From positions 1 through 27,649 of the forward strand of contig CANHKJ010000004.1 of assembly GCA_947460915.1 (NCBI GenBank): a DNA stretch of 27,649 nucleotides. Direction: 5' to 3'. This stretch comes from Verrucomicrobiia bacterium. Lineage in GTDB: Bacteria > Verrucomicrobiota > Verrucomicrobiia > Verrucomicrobiales > Akkermansiaceae. The notes beneath the pieces are model-generated. The model was not told the DNA's origin, did not search any database, and saw only the letters and a list, made by a program, of their open reading frames with translations. Position numbers and translations under genes: made by a program. Shown here piece by piece: positions 8,001-15,994 of this stretch. Numbering within the stretch: the stretch's first letter is position 1; every line of letters starts with the position of its first letter.

Positions 8001-8468
8001 ATGAACGAAGCCACCGCTGAACTCCGCATGAGACCCTCTGAAATCATTTTGGGAGCGATCCAAGTCAGCCTAGGGGTGGTTTTTGTCTGGGCTGCTGGAA
8101 ATAAATTGTTCGTCAGCGGGGTAGAAGTTTTCATGAAGGACGTGGCAAATTTTCGCATTGTTGGTGAACCATGGGATGTCGTGATCGCTTACTCTCTGCC
8201 TTGGCTCGAATTGCTGGTGGGCCTGTGCCTGGTTTTGCATATTCAACAGCGCGGCGCTGCATTACTTGCCACGCTCATGACTGTGGTTTTTCTCGGAGCC
8301 ATCATTTCAGCATGGATGCGTGGCATCGATCTTCACTGCGGGTGTTTTGGCAAAAGCACCGAGGCTGTAAAGTATCCCCAGAAAATTACACAGCTTGTGC
8401 TCCAACTCGGAGCCTGCGCGGTTTCGCTATGGCAAGCGATGAAACCATGCAAATGCGAGGAAAATTGA
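8001..8468 (+). CDS. MauE/DoxX-family membrane protein
   Basis: A 155-residue protein with four hydrophobic segments at about 15-35, 60-80, 85-107 and 128-144. The motif DLHCGCFGK (about 110-118) is the Cys-x-Cys-Phe-Gly signature of the MauE branch of DoxX-like proteins. These are found with methylamine-dehydrogenase maturation and in many genomes without it. No mau genes are nearby, so the specific methylamine role should not be transferred. The Cys pair suggests thiol/redox or quinone-linked chemistry (inference). The C-terminus adds a second CKC pair. It ends 91 bases before gcvP on the same strand, so co-transcription is possible. Confidence 0.75.
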   Translation: MNEATAELRMRPSEIILGAIQVSLGVVFVWAAGNKLFVSGVEVFMKDVANFRIVGEPWDVVIAYSLPWLELLVGLCLVLHIQQRGAALLATLMTVVFLGAIISAWMRGIDLHCGCFGKSTEAVKYPQKITQLVLQLGACAVSLWQAMKPCKCEEN

Positions 8469-8559
8469 TTTTTTTGTAAGTCACAGTTGCGGTTCAAAAA
8501 AAATCCGCTATTGAGGTGCCGCATCCATTCATTCAGCACAAGGAAACACATTATTTGAA

Positions 8560-11376
8560 ATGAAAATTCATACAGATTTCAGTAGTCGGCATTTGGGGGT
8601 AGTAGGTCAAGATCGTCAGACCATGTTGGAGGCCTTAGGCTATGCGGAAATGGAGCCTTTAATTAGCGATGCCGTGCCATCAGTAATACGCGATCACCAC
8701 GTCATGAATCTTCCTGAGGCTCTTTCAGAGACCGATGCTCTCGCGCGCCTGAGATCAGTGATGGGTCAAAATGAAGTCAAAAAATCCTTCATTGGCCAAG
8801 GTTACTACGGAACTAAGACGCCGCATGTAATTTTACGCAATATTTTGGAAAATCCCGGCTGGTATACTGCTTATACCCCGTATCAAGCAGAGATCGCGCA
8901 AGGTCGTCTGGAGGCTTTGCTGAATTTCCAAACGATGATCACCAATCTCACGGGCTTGGATGTCGCCAATGCTTCTTTGCTCGATGAGGGCACGGCAGCT
9001 GCTGAAGCGATGAGCCTGGCAATCGCTGGCAATGCTAAGGGTAAGGTGATGTTTGTCTCGGAGCGCTGCCATCCGCAAACTATCGAGGTAGTGAAAACCC
9101 GCGCCGAGCCTTTGGGCATCGAGATTCTCGTCGGTGATCATCTTTCGCTTGACCCTGCATCGGTCGTCGGCCTGTTTGCGGTGCTTGTGCAGTACCCTGA
9201 TACATGCGGTCGTATCGATGACTTCTCCGCTTTATTTGAAAAAACCCGCGCCGTGGGGGCATTAAACATCGTCGCCGCTGATTTGCTGGCGTTGACCGTG
9301 CTGCGCGCGCCAGGTGAATTCGGTGCCGACATTTGCATCGGAAACTCCCAGCGTTTCGGCGTTCCTTTCGGTTTTGGTGGTCCGCACGCCGCCTTCATGT
9401 CCTGCAAAGATGCGCTCAAGCGCAAAATGCCAGGTCGTCTGATCGGGGTCTCACTCGATGCCTACGGCAAGCCCGGTTTCCGCCTTTCTCTGCAAACTCG
9501 TGAGCAACACATTCGTCGCGATAAAGCAACATCCAACATTTGCACCGCCCAGGTATTGCTCGCCGTGATGGCGTCGATGTATGCCGTCTATCACGGTCCT
9601 GATGGGTTGAAGCACATCGCCCGTCAAATCCATCAGCGCACGGCCACATTGGCTGCCGCGGTGAAAAAATTCGGTCACACGCTCGATAGCGCGGACTTTT
9701 TCGATACCATCGTCGTTCATGTCCAAAGCAAGGCCGAAAGCATCGTTGCCGCTGCATTGGCGGAGGGCATCAACCTGCGCTTGATCGATTCCGATCGCGT
9801 CGGTATTTCGCTCGATGAAACCACCACCGATGCCGATTTGCTCGCCATCGCCAAAGCTTTTGGTGCGACGATTTCAGCTGCCTCCGAAGCCGCATTGCCC
9901 GCTGCTTTTGTCCGCCAATCGGAAATTCTCACGCAGTCAGTTTTCCGCAGCTACCATTCCGAGACCGAGATGCTGCGCTACCTCAAGCGCCTGGAATCGA
10001 AAGACCTTGCATTGAATGAATCGATGATCGCCCTTGGTTCCTGCACCATGAAGCTGAATGCCACTGCGGAAATGATGCCGCTCAGCTGGCCGGAAGTTTC
10101 CTCGATCCATCCCTTCGTGCCCGCAGCCCAATCGAAAGGCTACGTACAAATGCTCACCGAGCTTGAAAACTGGCTCTCAGAAATCACCGGATTTGCCGCT
10201 GTTTCCTTACAGCCCAATGCCGGTTCCCAAGGCGAATACGCGGGCCTTTTAGCGATCCGCCGCTACCACCTCGCGAATGGCGATGCTCATCGCAACATCT
10301 GCCTGATTCCCGTATCTGCTCACGGCACCAATCCCGCCTCCGCCGTGATGTGCGGCTTCCGCGTGGTCGGTGTGAAATGCGATGACAAGGGCAATATCGA
10401 TTGCGCCGATCTCCAGGCCCGCATCGCAGAGCATCGCGAAAATCTCGCTGCGTTGATGATCACTTATCCCTCGACCCACGGTGTTTTCGAAGAAACCATT
10501 AAGGAAATTTGTCAATGGATTCATGAAGCCGGTGGTCAAGTCTACATGGACGGTGCGAACATGAACGCCCAGGTTGGCCTGACCAGCCCCGGTTTCATCG
10601 GTGCGGATGTTTGCCATCTCAATCTCCACAAAACCTTTTGCATTCCTCACGGTGGTGGCGGTCCTGGCGTCGGCCCCATTGGTGTTGCCAAGCAGCTCGT
10701 GCCATTTCTTCCAGGGCATGCCAACCTCGCCGATGCCCAAGGCCCCGTTTGCTCGGCGGCTTATGGAAGCGCCTCGATCAACACGATTTCATGGATGTAT
10801 ATCGCCATGATGGGACCTAACGGCCTGAAAGATGCAACCGAAATTGCCATCCTCAATGCCAACTACGTTGCCAAACGGCTCGCGAATTATTTCCCGATTC
10901 TCTACACCGGAAAAAATGGCCTTGTCGCCCACGAGTGCATCATCGACCTGCGTCCGCTCTCCGACGAAAGCGGCATCACGGTAGAAGACGTCGCCAAACG
11001 TCTCATGGACTATGGTTTCCACTCGCCGACCATGTCATGGCCCGTCGGTGGCACCTTGATGATTGAGCCGACCGAATCTGAATCGAAAGCCGAGCTCGAT
11101 CGTTTCTGCGAAGCGATGATTTCCATCCACGGCGAAATCCAACAAGTCCTCAACGGCACTGCCGATCGCGAAGACAATGTGCTCAAAAACGCTCCGCATC
11201 CTGCCACTGCAGTGATCGCAGATGACTGGAGCCATGCCTACTCGCGCGAAAAAGCTGCTTATCCTTTGCCATACCTGCGTCAACATAAGTTCTGGCCAAG
11301 TGTCGGAAGGATTGACAATGTTCACGGTGATCGTAATCTCGTCTGCACCTGCGACAGCGTCGAATCCTATACATGA
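8560..11376 (+). CDS. gcvP: Glycine dehydrogenase (decarboxylating), P protein
   Basis: This 938-residue single-chain P protein of the glycine cleavage system decarboxylates glycine with PLP and transfers the aminomethyl group to the lipoyl arm of GcvH. The N-terminal half has RHLGVVGQDRQTML, GQGYYGTKTP and NPGWYTAYTPYQAEI. The C-terminal half has LGSCTMKLNAT and the PLP site HLNLHKTFCIPHGGGG with the Schiff-base lysine at K691. The end DRNLVCTC is typical. The length is that of the fused (not split GcvPA/GcvPB) form. gcvT and gcvH are not in the window, which is unusual, since they commonly adjoin. The stop overlaps the start of the Nudix gene by ATGA. No glycine riboswitch was recognised in the 91-base leader. 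Confidence 0.97.
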   Translation: MKIHTDFSSRHLGVVGQDRQTMLEALGYAEMEPLISDAVPSVIRDHHVMNLPEALSETDALARLRSVMGQNEVKKSFIGQGYYGTKTPHVILRNILENPGWYTAYTPYQAEIAQGRLEALLNFQTMITNLTGLDVANASLLDEGTAAAEAMSLAIAGNAKGKVMFVSERCHPQTIEVVKTRAEPLGIEILVGDHLSLDPASVVGLFAVLVQYPDTCGRIDDFSALFEKTRAVGALNIVAADLLALTVLRAPGEFGADICIGNSQRFGVPFGFGGPHAAFMSCKDALKRKMPGRLIGVSLDAYGKPGFRLSLQTREQHIRRDKATSNICTAQVLLAVMASMYAVYHGPDGLKHIARQIHQRTATLAAAVKKFGHTLDSADFFDTIVVHVQSKAESIVAAALAEGINLRLIDSDRVGISLDETTTDADLLAIAKAFGATISAASEAALPAAFVRQSEILTQSVFRSYHSETEMLRYLKRLESKDLALNESMIALGSCTMKLNATAEMMPLSWPEVSSIHPFVPAAQSKGYVQMLTELENWLSEITGFAAVSLQPNAGSQGEYAGLLAIRRYHLANGDAHRNICLIPVSAHGTNPASAVMCGFRVVGVKCDDKGNIDCADLQARIAEHRENLAALMITYPSTHGVFEETIKEICQWIHEAGGQVYMDGANMNAQVGLTSPGFIGADVCHLNLHKTFCIPHGGGGPGVGPIGVAKQLVPFLPGHANLADAQGPVCSAAYGSASINTISWMYIAMMGPNGLKDATEIAILNANYVAKRLANYFPILYTGKNGLVAHECIIDLRPLSDESGITVEDVAKRLMDYGFHSPTMSWPVGGTLMIEPTESESKAELDRFCEAMISIHGEIQQVLNGTADREDNVLKNAPHPATAVIADDWSHAYSREKAAYPLPYLRQHKFWPSVGRIDNVHGDRNLVCTCDSVESYT

Positions 11377-11870
11377 ATCACAGCACAATATCTCCCACCG
11401 ATTGGAGCCAATGGAGCGGAGAAATCCTAGCCACACTGATGTTCATCATCCGTGATGGCAAGGTTCTGCTCATCGAAAAAAAACGCGGCATCGGCGCGGG
11501 AAAAATCAACGGCCCAGGCGGAAAGATTGACCCCGGTGAAACGCCGGAGCAATGTGCCGTGCGCGAAACCATGGAAGAACTTCATGTCCGCGCCTTGAAC
11601 CCACGAAAAATGGGCGAGCTGTGCTTTTCGATGTCGGATATGCCCGACATTCATTGCCACGTCTTTCGCGCCGATGACTACGAGGGCACCCCGACCGAAA
11701 CCGATGAAGCTGTGCCCCTCTGGACACCGCTCGACCAAATCCCTTATCACCGGATGTGGGCTGATGATGTCTTTTGGCTACCGCAAATGATTGCCAACCA
11801 CACCTTTCACGGCCGTTTCATATTCCAAGGCGAGCGTATCACTTGGCAACAGGTGTTATTCGACGTGTGA
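11373..11870 (+). CDS. Nudix hydrolase, MutT/MTH1-like (8-oxo-dGTP diphosphatase candidate)
   Basis: A 165-residue protein with a Nudix box at about 48-71: GGKIDPGETPEQCAV, then RETMEELHV. It follows G-x5-E-x7-RE-x-x-EE, but His replaces the Gly near the end of the consensus. The catalytic glutamates are retained. The upstream LMFIIRDGKVLLIEKKRGIG and GKINGPGGK resemble MTH1-type sanitising enzymes, and the downstream WTPLDQIPYHRMWADD fits substrate-pocket strands of that branch. The specificity for oxidised purine nucleotides is inferred. The ATG overlaps the gcvP stop (ATGA), so translation is probably coupled. Confidence 0.88.
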   Translation: MNHSTISPTDWSQWSGEILATLMFIIRDGKVLLIEKKRGIGAGKINGPGGKIDPGETPEQCAVRETMEELHVRALNPRKMGELCFSMSDMPDIHCHVFRADDYEGTPTETDEAVPLWTPLDQIPYHRMWADDVFWLPQMIANHTFHGRFIFQGERITWQQVLFDV

Positions 11871-12103
11871 TGAGGGGTTGTTATTAGCCGCAAAAAAAAC
11901 TAAGAATTCGGGAAAAGATTTTTGAAGGATAGTGCTGTTGCGCAATGTCTTATGAGAAAAATTTGACTCACAATAGAAACTAGAATCACAATTTTTCGAG
12001 TCTTTACTCCTGCAGATCTTGAAATCTTGTATAAGATTTGGCAAAGATTTCCTTTAAGGCTTTTTTGATATATAACTAGTAGAACTCGACTCCTTTTCCC
12101 AAG
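11871..12103. other. Convergent intergenic gap, AT-rich
   Basis: The 233 bases between the Nudix gene and the converging PotD-like gene hold no convincing gene. A perfect 7-base stem with a 4-base loop lies at 12022-12039 (AAATCTT/AAGATTT), and a palindromic CCTTTAAGG followed by CTTTTTT lies near 12050-12066. Neither is a clean terminator. The A+T richness is higher than in the flanking genes. Confidence 0.5.
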
Positions 12104-13150
12104 TCACGATGCCTTGATCTGATCCCAGGCTGCGGACCATAGGGTAACGTTATCGCCGATGTCATCGATGGGCACGCACTTGGCGAAGAGCTCTTCGTCG
12201 TCGGGAAAGAGGATTTGATTGCCGCGGAAGTCTTCACTGAGCTGCGTATAGGCAGCGGAATTCGGTGCGCGGTAGCCGATGTATTCCATATTTTGCGCGG
12301 CGACTTCTGCATCGCAGAGGAAATTGATCCACTTCATGGCTAGTGCCGGATTTGGCGCGTTCGCGGGAATGCAAAGGTCATCACAGCTACTGGCGGAACC
12401 TTCCCTAGGAATGAACACTTGCACGTCCTCATTCTCCGCGGCAGTGGTAATTAATTCACCAGCATAGCCCTGCACTAAGAAAAACTCGCCCGAAGCGATG
12501 CCGCTTTTGTATTGCTCGTTATCAAACTTTGCGATGTTCTTTTTCCATTCGATGACGACTTGCGTGGCTTTGGCAATCTCGTCGGCATTGACGGAATTCA
12601 TCGAGAAACCGAGAGAGAGGAGGGCGGCTCCGATAACCTCGCGCATGTCGTTAAGCAGAGTCGTCCGACCTTTGGCGGCGGGGTTTTGGAAAATCGAATA
12701 GGATGGCTCGACGTTGCCGAGTTTCGATCCCAGAAAGGCCACGCAGGTAGGGGCCGACATGTAGGGCACGGAGTATTCCATTTTCGGATCGAGGGCTTTG
12801 GCTAGATGTCCTGCATCGATGTTTTTCAGTTGGCTGAGTAAGCTGTGGTCGAGCTTGAGAAGTAAGTTCTCTCGCACCAAGGCTTTGACCATATAGGAAG
12901 AGGGTACAAGAATATCGTAGCCGGCGGCACCGCCTTTAATTTTGGCAAACATTGATTCATTCGAATCAAAGGTATCGATAACGACTTTGCATTTGTGAAG
13001 TGTTTCAAATTTTTCCTGCAAGGCAGGGTCAAGATAGTCGGACCAAGTAAAAACATGCAGCGTAGGAGTTTCTGCGCCCGAGGAGCATGAGCTGAAAGCT
13101 GTGGCGGCAAGGGCAGCGGAGGAATGACGGAGGAAGGTGCGGCGATCCAT
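12104..13150 (-). CDS. Spermidine/putrescine-type ABC transporter substrate-binding lipoprotein
   Basis: A 348-residue protein. From the ATG at 13150 it starts MDRRTFLRHSSAALAATAFS followed by SCSSG. This is a signal with a twin-arginine-like RR-x-F-L and a Cys in lipobox-like context. The mature part matches PotD/PotF: LHVFTWSDYLDP, SNESMFAKIKGGAAGYDILVPS, NPALAMKWINFLCD and YIGYRAPNSAAY. PotD proteins bind polyamines outside the membrane and deliver them to PotABC. An in-frame ATG at 13189 would place 13 odd residues ahead of the signal, so the later start is preferred. No permease or ATPase genes are adjacent. It is therefore an orphan in this window, and its substrate is uncertain. Confidence 0.85.
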   Translation of the reverse strand: MDRRTFLRHSSAALAATAFSSCSSGAETPTLHVFTWSDYLDPALQEKFETLHKCKVVIDTFDSNESMFAKIKGGAAGYDILVPSSYMVKALVRENLLLKLDHSLLSQLKNIDAGHLAKALDPKMEYSVPYMSAPTCVAFLGSKLGNVEPSYSIFQNPAAKGRTTLLNDMREVIGAALLSLGFSMNSVNADEIAKATQVVIEWKKNIAKFDNEQYKSGIASGEFFLVQGYAGELITTAAENEDVQVFIPREGSASSCDDLCIPANAPNPALAMKWINFLCDAEVAAQNMEYIGYRAPNSAAYTQLSEDFRGNQILFPDDEELFAKCVPIDDIGDNVTLWSAAWDQIKAS

Positions 13151-13216
13151 GGGGAAATTCAAGCGTTCGCAGGCTGTGAGGTCAAGCATTTCGCGTAGCT
13201 GTCGGCTTAGATCGGC

Positions 13217-13252
13217 ACAAAAAAACGCCGCATCGGTGAGGATGCGGCGTTT
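13217..13252 (-). terminator. Rho-independent terminator of the RRM gene
   Basis: On the minus strand an 11-base stem (AACGCCGCATC at 13241-13251 read in reverse against 13224-13234) with a 6-base loop is followed by a run of Ts. It begins 20 bases after the stop of the RRM gene. It stands between that gene and the downstream PotD-like gene and should separate their transcripts. Confidence 0.85.
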
Positions 13253-13271
13253 GAGTGAGATTTGATGGTGA

Positions 13272-14243
13272 TTAGGAGAAGTTTTCTTTTTGAGAATCGG
13301 CTTCGAGCGAGTGAATTTCTTCGATCACGCCGCCTTCCACTACGGCTTCGGTGACGGTTGTAACTTCGCTCACGGTCTCTTCCACTGTCGCTGCTGCGGT
13401 GTCCGCAACGGCTTCGGCAGTCTCAATGACAGCAGCTGTGGCTTCGACAGGAGCAGCTGCAACAGCGGCTGTGGTAGCAACGGATTGCTCCTTGCGCTCG
13501 CGGGCTGCGGCGTGCTCAGCGATGTCTTCGGCGTTTTTCGCCTTGGCACCAGAAACGATGAGTTGACGGCCCATGAAGTGTTGATCGTGCAGAACTTCGA
13601 CAGAGCGCTTGGCTTCATCGATGCGAAGCATTTCCACAAAGCCATAGCCTTTGGATTTGTGTGTGTGCTTGTTGTAAACAACCTCGACGGAGCGGACTGG
13701 GCCGATGCCTTTGAACAATTCTTCGATGTCGGACTCGGTGGCGTCATAGGACAAGTTTCCGATGTAGAGGCGTGTGGACTCGACATCAGTCAAGGTTGGC
13801 TCCCGACGTTCACGCGGGGCACGTGGTTCACGAGGCGGACGCGCTTCACCAGACTGTCGGCCTTCTCCACCTTGACGTGCATCACGCGTGTTGCTGCGTG
13901 GTGCTTGTTTTTCGGGCTTAGGACCGCGCTCGGGGCGGGGGCCTTCAAACTTCGGCTTGCCTTGATTGCCTTTGTCTCGGGATTCCTGCTTACCACCTGT
14001 GGTTGGCTCTTTGTAGAGGCCGATCAGTTTGAGAATTTTCTGCCAGAACGTCAGTTTGACGGGCTTGCGATTCACAAATGACTGGTGCTGCGAGAGACCG
14101 CGGTTGTTACTTTTTTGATCAGGGTTCTGTGGGCGGTTGCTATTGTTGTTGCGATTGCCATTGTTACGACCGCCGTTATTACGGTTGCGGTTCCGATTGC
14201 GATTGCCGTTATTACGGCTTTGTTCCTGTGTTCCGTTGGACAT
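13272..14243 (-). CDS. RRM-domain RNA-binding protein with Asn/Arg-rich N-terminus
   Basis: A 323-residue protein in four parts. Residues 1-50 are an Asn/Arg/Gly low-complexity tract. Residues 60-80 hold a short hydrophobic-basic segment VKLTFWQKILKLIGLYKEP. Residues 85-150 are Lys/Arg/Pro/Gly-rich and disordered. One RRM follows at about 157-233, with RNP2 LYIGNL (159-164) and RNP1 KGYGFVEM (198-205) including the stacking Tyr and Phe. After residue 250 the tail is rich in Ala, Val, Thr and Glu. Single-RRM bacterial proteins bind single-stranded RNA. The extensions suggest RNA condensation or a partner-binding role (inference). It is monocistronic, with an excellent terminator and a long upstream gap. 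Confidence 0.9.
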   Translation of the reverse strand: MSNGTQEQSRNNGNRNRNRNRNNGGRNNGNRNNNSNRPQNPDQKSNNRGLSQHQSFVNRKPVKLTFWQKILKLIGLYKEPTTGGKQESRDKGNQGKPKFEGPRPERGPKPEKQAPRSNTRDARQGGEGRQSGEARPPREPRAPRERREPTLTDVESTRLYIGNLSYDATESDIEELFKGIGPVRSVEVVYNKHTHKSKGYGFVEMLRIDEAKRSVEVLHDQHFMGRQLIVSGAKAKNAEDIAEHAAARERKEQSVATTAAVAAAPVEATAAVIETAEAVADTAAATVEETVSEVTTVTEAVVEGGVIEEIHSLEADSQKENFS

Positions 14244-14738
14244 GGTATATGTGTTTCGTGGTTGATGGCAGCAGGACAGGAGGCACGAGGATCATAAATG
14301 ATCTCAGGCTCGCAAGAAATCGTGAGCGGAATGGCAAGCGAGCGAAATCTCCGCGCAACTCTGCGGGTGATTTACGCGCTTCCGATTGACCCAAGTGGAA
14401 AATAGGGTGAACGGTAGTGCTTGTGGTGGGCCTTGTTGCTGCCATGATGGTTGATAGGCAGATGCTCTGTAGCGGCTTCTGCGCAGCGCCATGCTAGCGA
14501 GGATTTGAGAAAGATCAAGCCTAAAGCAGGGGGACAGATGAGAAAAAAGCAACGAGGATTAAATATCAAGCTTTTCTTATGATGTAGTTGATTGCTTGAT
14601 GACTAACATTCCCTTTTGCTTGAACCTTGGCTTAATGTCGATGTTTCCATCCATCACCAAGAGCTTATTTGTCGAGCGTCACCGCACGGTTGCGACGATT
14701 AATCTCTGCAATTTACCCTCGATCAGGTCGCTTCGGTT
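14244..14738. other. Gene-free leader region upstream of the RRM gene
   Basis: About 500 bases with no convincing open frame on either strand. An imperfect hairpin lies at 14345-14373 (AAATC-T-CCGC, 8-base loop, GCGG-GT-GATTT). I did not recognise a known RNA gene or riboswitch. The RRM gene reads away from this region, so it should hold that gene's promoter and perhaps a long 5' UTR. Confidence 0.4.
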
Positions 14739-14978
14739 GTGAATGGAAGGTTGACTTTCGAGCACACATTCAAGCGTCACATGAAGGTGAAGGCTGGAAG
14801 TTTTACAAAGGATTTTAGAGAGTTCTGCAAACAACACTTTGCTGAAGTATTCGATCGTGCTACGAAAAATGTCTTAGATGATGAGATTATGGCCTTGGAT
14901 CATCACTCCTTGTATCTAGTTTTTTCAAAATGTGGAAATTGTCGCGGGTTTGGGTGCGACGAAGCCAGTTCTCGTTGA
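14739..14978 (+). pseudogene. Unrecognised coding-like remnant
   Basis: From a GTG at 14739 a 79-codon frame contains a fairly protein-like stretch, SFTKDFREFCKQHFAEVFDR followed by ATKNVLDDEIMALDHHSL. It is closed upstream by a TAA at 14700. Its last part overlaps, on the opposite strand, the end of the broken zinc-ribbon gene. I do not recognise the family. It could be the decayed piece of a larger gene, or chance. The base composition is more AT-rich than in neighbouring genes. Confidence 0.22.
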
Positions 14979-15320
14979 CCTCGTAGTTCTGCAGGCTGAT
15001 TTGTGCACGGCAGGCAAGACAGTATAAGACTTGGGCTTTGCCGAAGGCTTGGCGCTCTGGGGGCACGTGTGACAGGCTAAGCAGAACTTTTTCGGGAGTC
15101 GTGCGCAGATTACGTTTGTGCAGCGCTACTTGGACTTGATACTCAGTTTAATCAGTGCACTGCGACGGAGGGCTTCGCCGCCTTTGAGTTCGATGCCGGC
15201 GCTGCAGACGCAGCACATGGTTGAAATCGCCAATCGAAATTCCTTATTTTGGGCCTTGCATTCAGTAAAGATGATCGGGCGAGGGGCTCCTGGGCTCGAC
15301 TGACGGAGAAGAAAAATCAA
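14887..15320 (-). pseudogene. Frameshifted protein with two Cys-x-x-Cys zinc-ribbon-like knuckles
   Basis: The first minus-strand frame (15320 to 15126) reads through TECKAQNKEFRLAISTMCCV, CSAGIELKGGEALRRSALIK and then stops at a TAG. One frame over, coding resumes at once with VQVALHKRNLRTTPEKVLLS, LSHVPPERQAFGKAQVLY, CLACRAQISLQNYEVNENW and LRRTQTRDNFHI, ending at the TAA at 14887-14889. The even composition of the second part and the paired C-x-x-C motifs (CCVC and CLAC) argue for one real gene broken by a frameshift near 15130. The knuckles suggest a structural zinc site. I do not know the family. It lies downstream of the bactofilin but beyond a terminator. Confidence 0.45.
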
Positions 15321-15323
15321 TAT

Positions 15324-15364
15324 AAAAAAACGTGCTAGTGATCGTCACTAGCACGCCTTTTTTT
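15324..15364. terminator. Bidirectional intrinsic terminator after the bactofilin
   Basis: A perfect 11-base stem, CGTGCTAGTGA (15331-15341) and TCACTAGCACG (15345-15355) with a 3-base loop, is flanked by seven As on the left and seven Ts on the right. It can terminate in either direction. It lies about 80 bases past the bactofilin stop on the minus strand. Confidence 0.85.
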
Positions 15365-15442
15365 GACAAGATCATAGTCCTGTATTCAATCGTTCACGAA
15401 GGTATTTTGCGGCAGAAACCAGCATGCACAATGCAGAGGGAA

Positions 15443-15955
15443 TTACGCTTTATCTTTTGCTGGTGCATTGCCAGCAGGAGCCGTGGTTGGTGTGCCGATG
15501 GTGGACTTACCAACGAAGATCGCACCAGGTTCCATGGTGAGAATTTTTGATTTGATGTCGCCGACAACTTCGGCACCTGCTTTGAGATCGACGCGATCGT
15601 TGGCGGTAATATTGCCGTGCACTTTGCCGTGTACTGTGACAGTGGCCGTGCGAATTTCGGCTTTGATGCGGGCATTTTCGCCGATGGTCAGATTGCCATC
15701 AGACTGAATTTCACCTTCGATGCGACCATCTACGATCAAGTCGTTGGTGAATTTCAGCGTGCCCTTCACTTCCACATCGGTTGAAAGCACGTTGCGCGGG
15801 GCCGAGCTTGTGGGTCGTACTGCGGCGGTTGGTTGTAGAGAAGACGGATAAGCGGCTGCGGGAGCGCTAGTTGCTGCGTTGGTAGGTGAAGGTGCGCTGC
15901 TTGGGGTGGATGTAGTGGTTTCTCCTGATTTTTGGCCGATTACTTTTTGGAACAT
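15443..15955 (-). CDS. Bactofilin (polymer-forming cytoskeletal protein)
   Basis: A 170-residue protein. Residues 1-55 are a Ser/Thr/Pro/Ala-rich disordered leader. Residues about 60-150 form the bactofilin beta-helix, with regularly spaced strands such as VKGTLKF, IVDGRIEGEI, LTIGENARIKAEI, VTVHGKVHGNI and VDLKAGAEVVGDI. A short Pro/Ala/Lys tail follows. Bactofilins polymerise without nucleotide into filaments that organise cell-wall synthesis or curvature at the inner membrane. No M23 peptidase partner gene adjoins. It is 39 bases downstream of the single-pass TPR protein gene in the same direction, so the two probably form an operon. A strong terminator follows. Confidence 0.92.
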   Translation of the reverse strand: MFQKVIGQKSGETTTSTPSSAPSPTNAATSAPAAAYPSSLQPTAAVRPTSSAPRNVLSTDVEVKGTLKFTNDLIVDGRIEGEIQSDGNLTIGENARIKAEIRTATVTVHGKVHGNITANDRVDLKAGAEVVGDIKSKILTMEPGAIFVGKSTIGTPTTAPAGNAPAKDKA

Positions 15956-15994
15956 ATGGTTGTCTCGTTGATGGTGGTGGATGAAAATGAGTGG

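Noticed and set aside
8469..8559. Possible glycine riboswitch ahead of gcvP
   Set aside because: The leader is only about 90 bases and I see neither the aptamer core nor a terminator hairpin.
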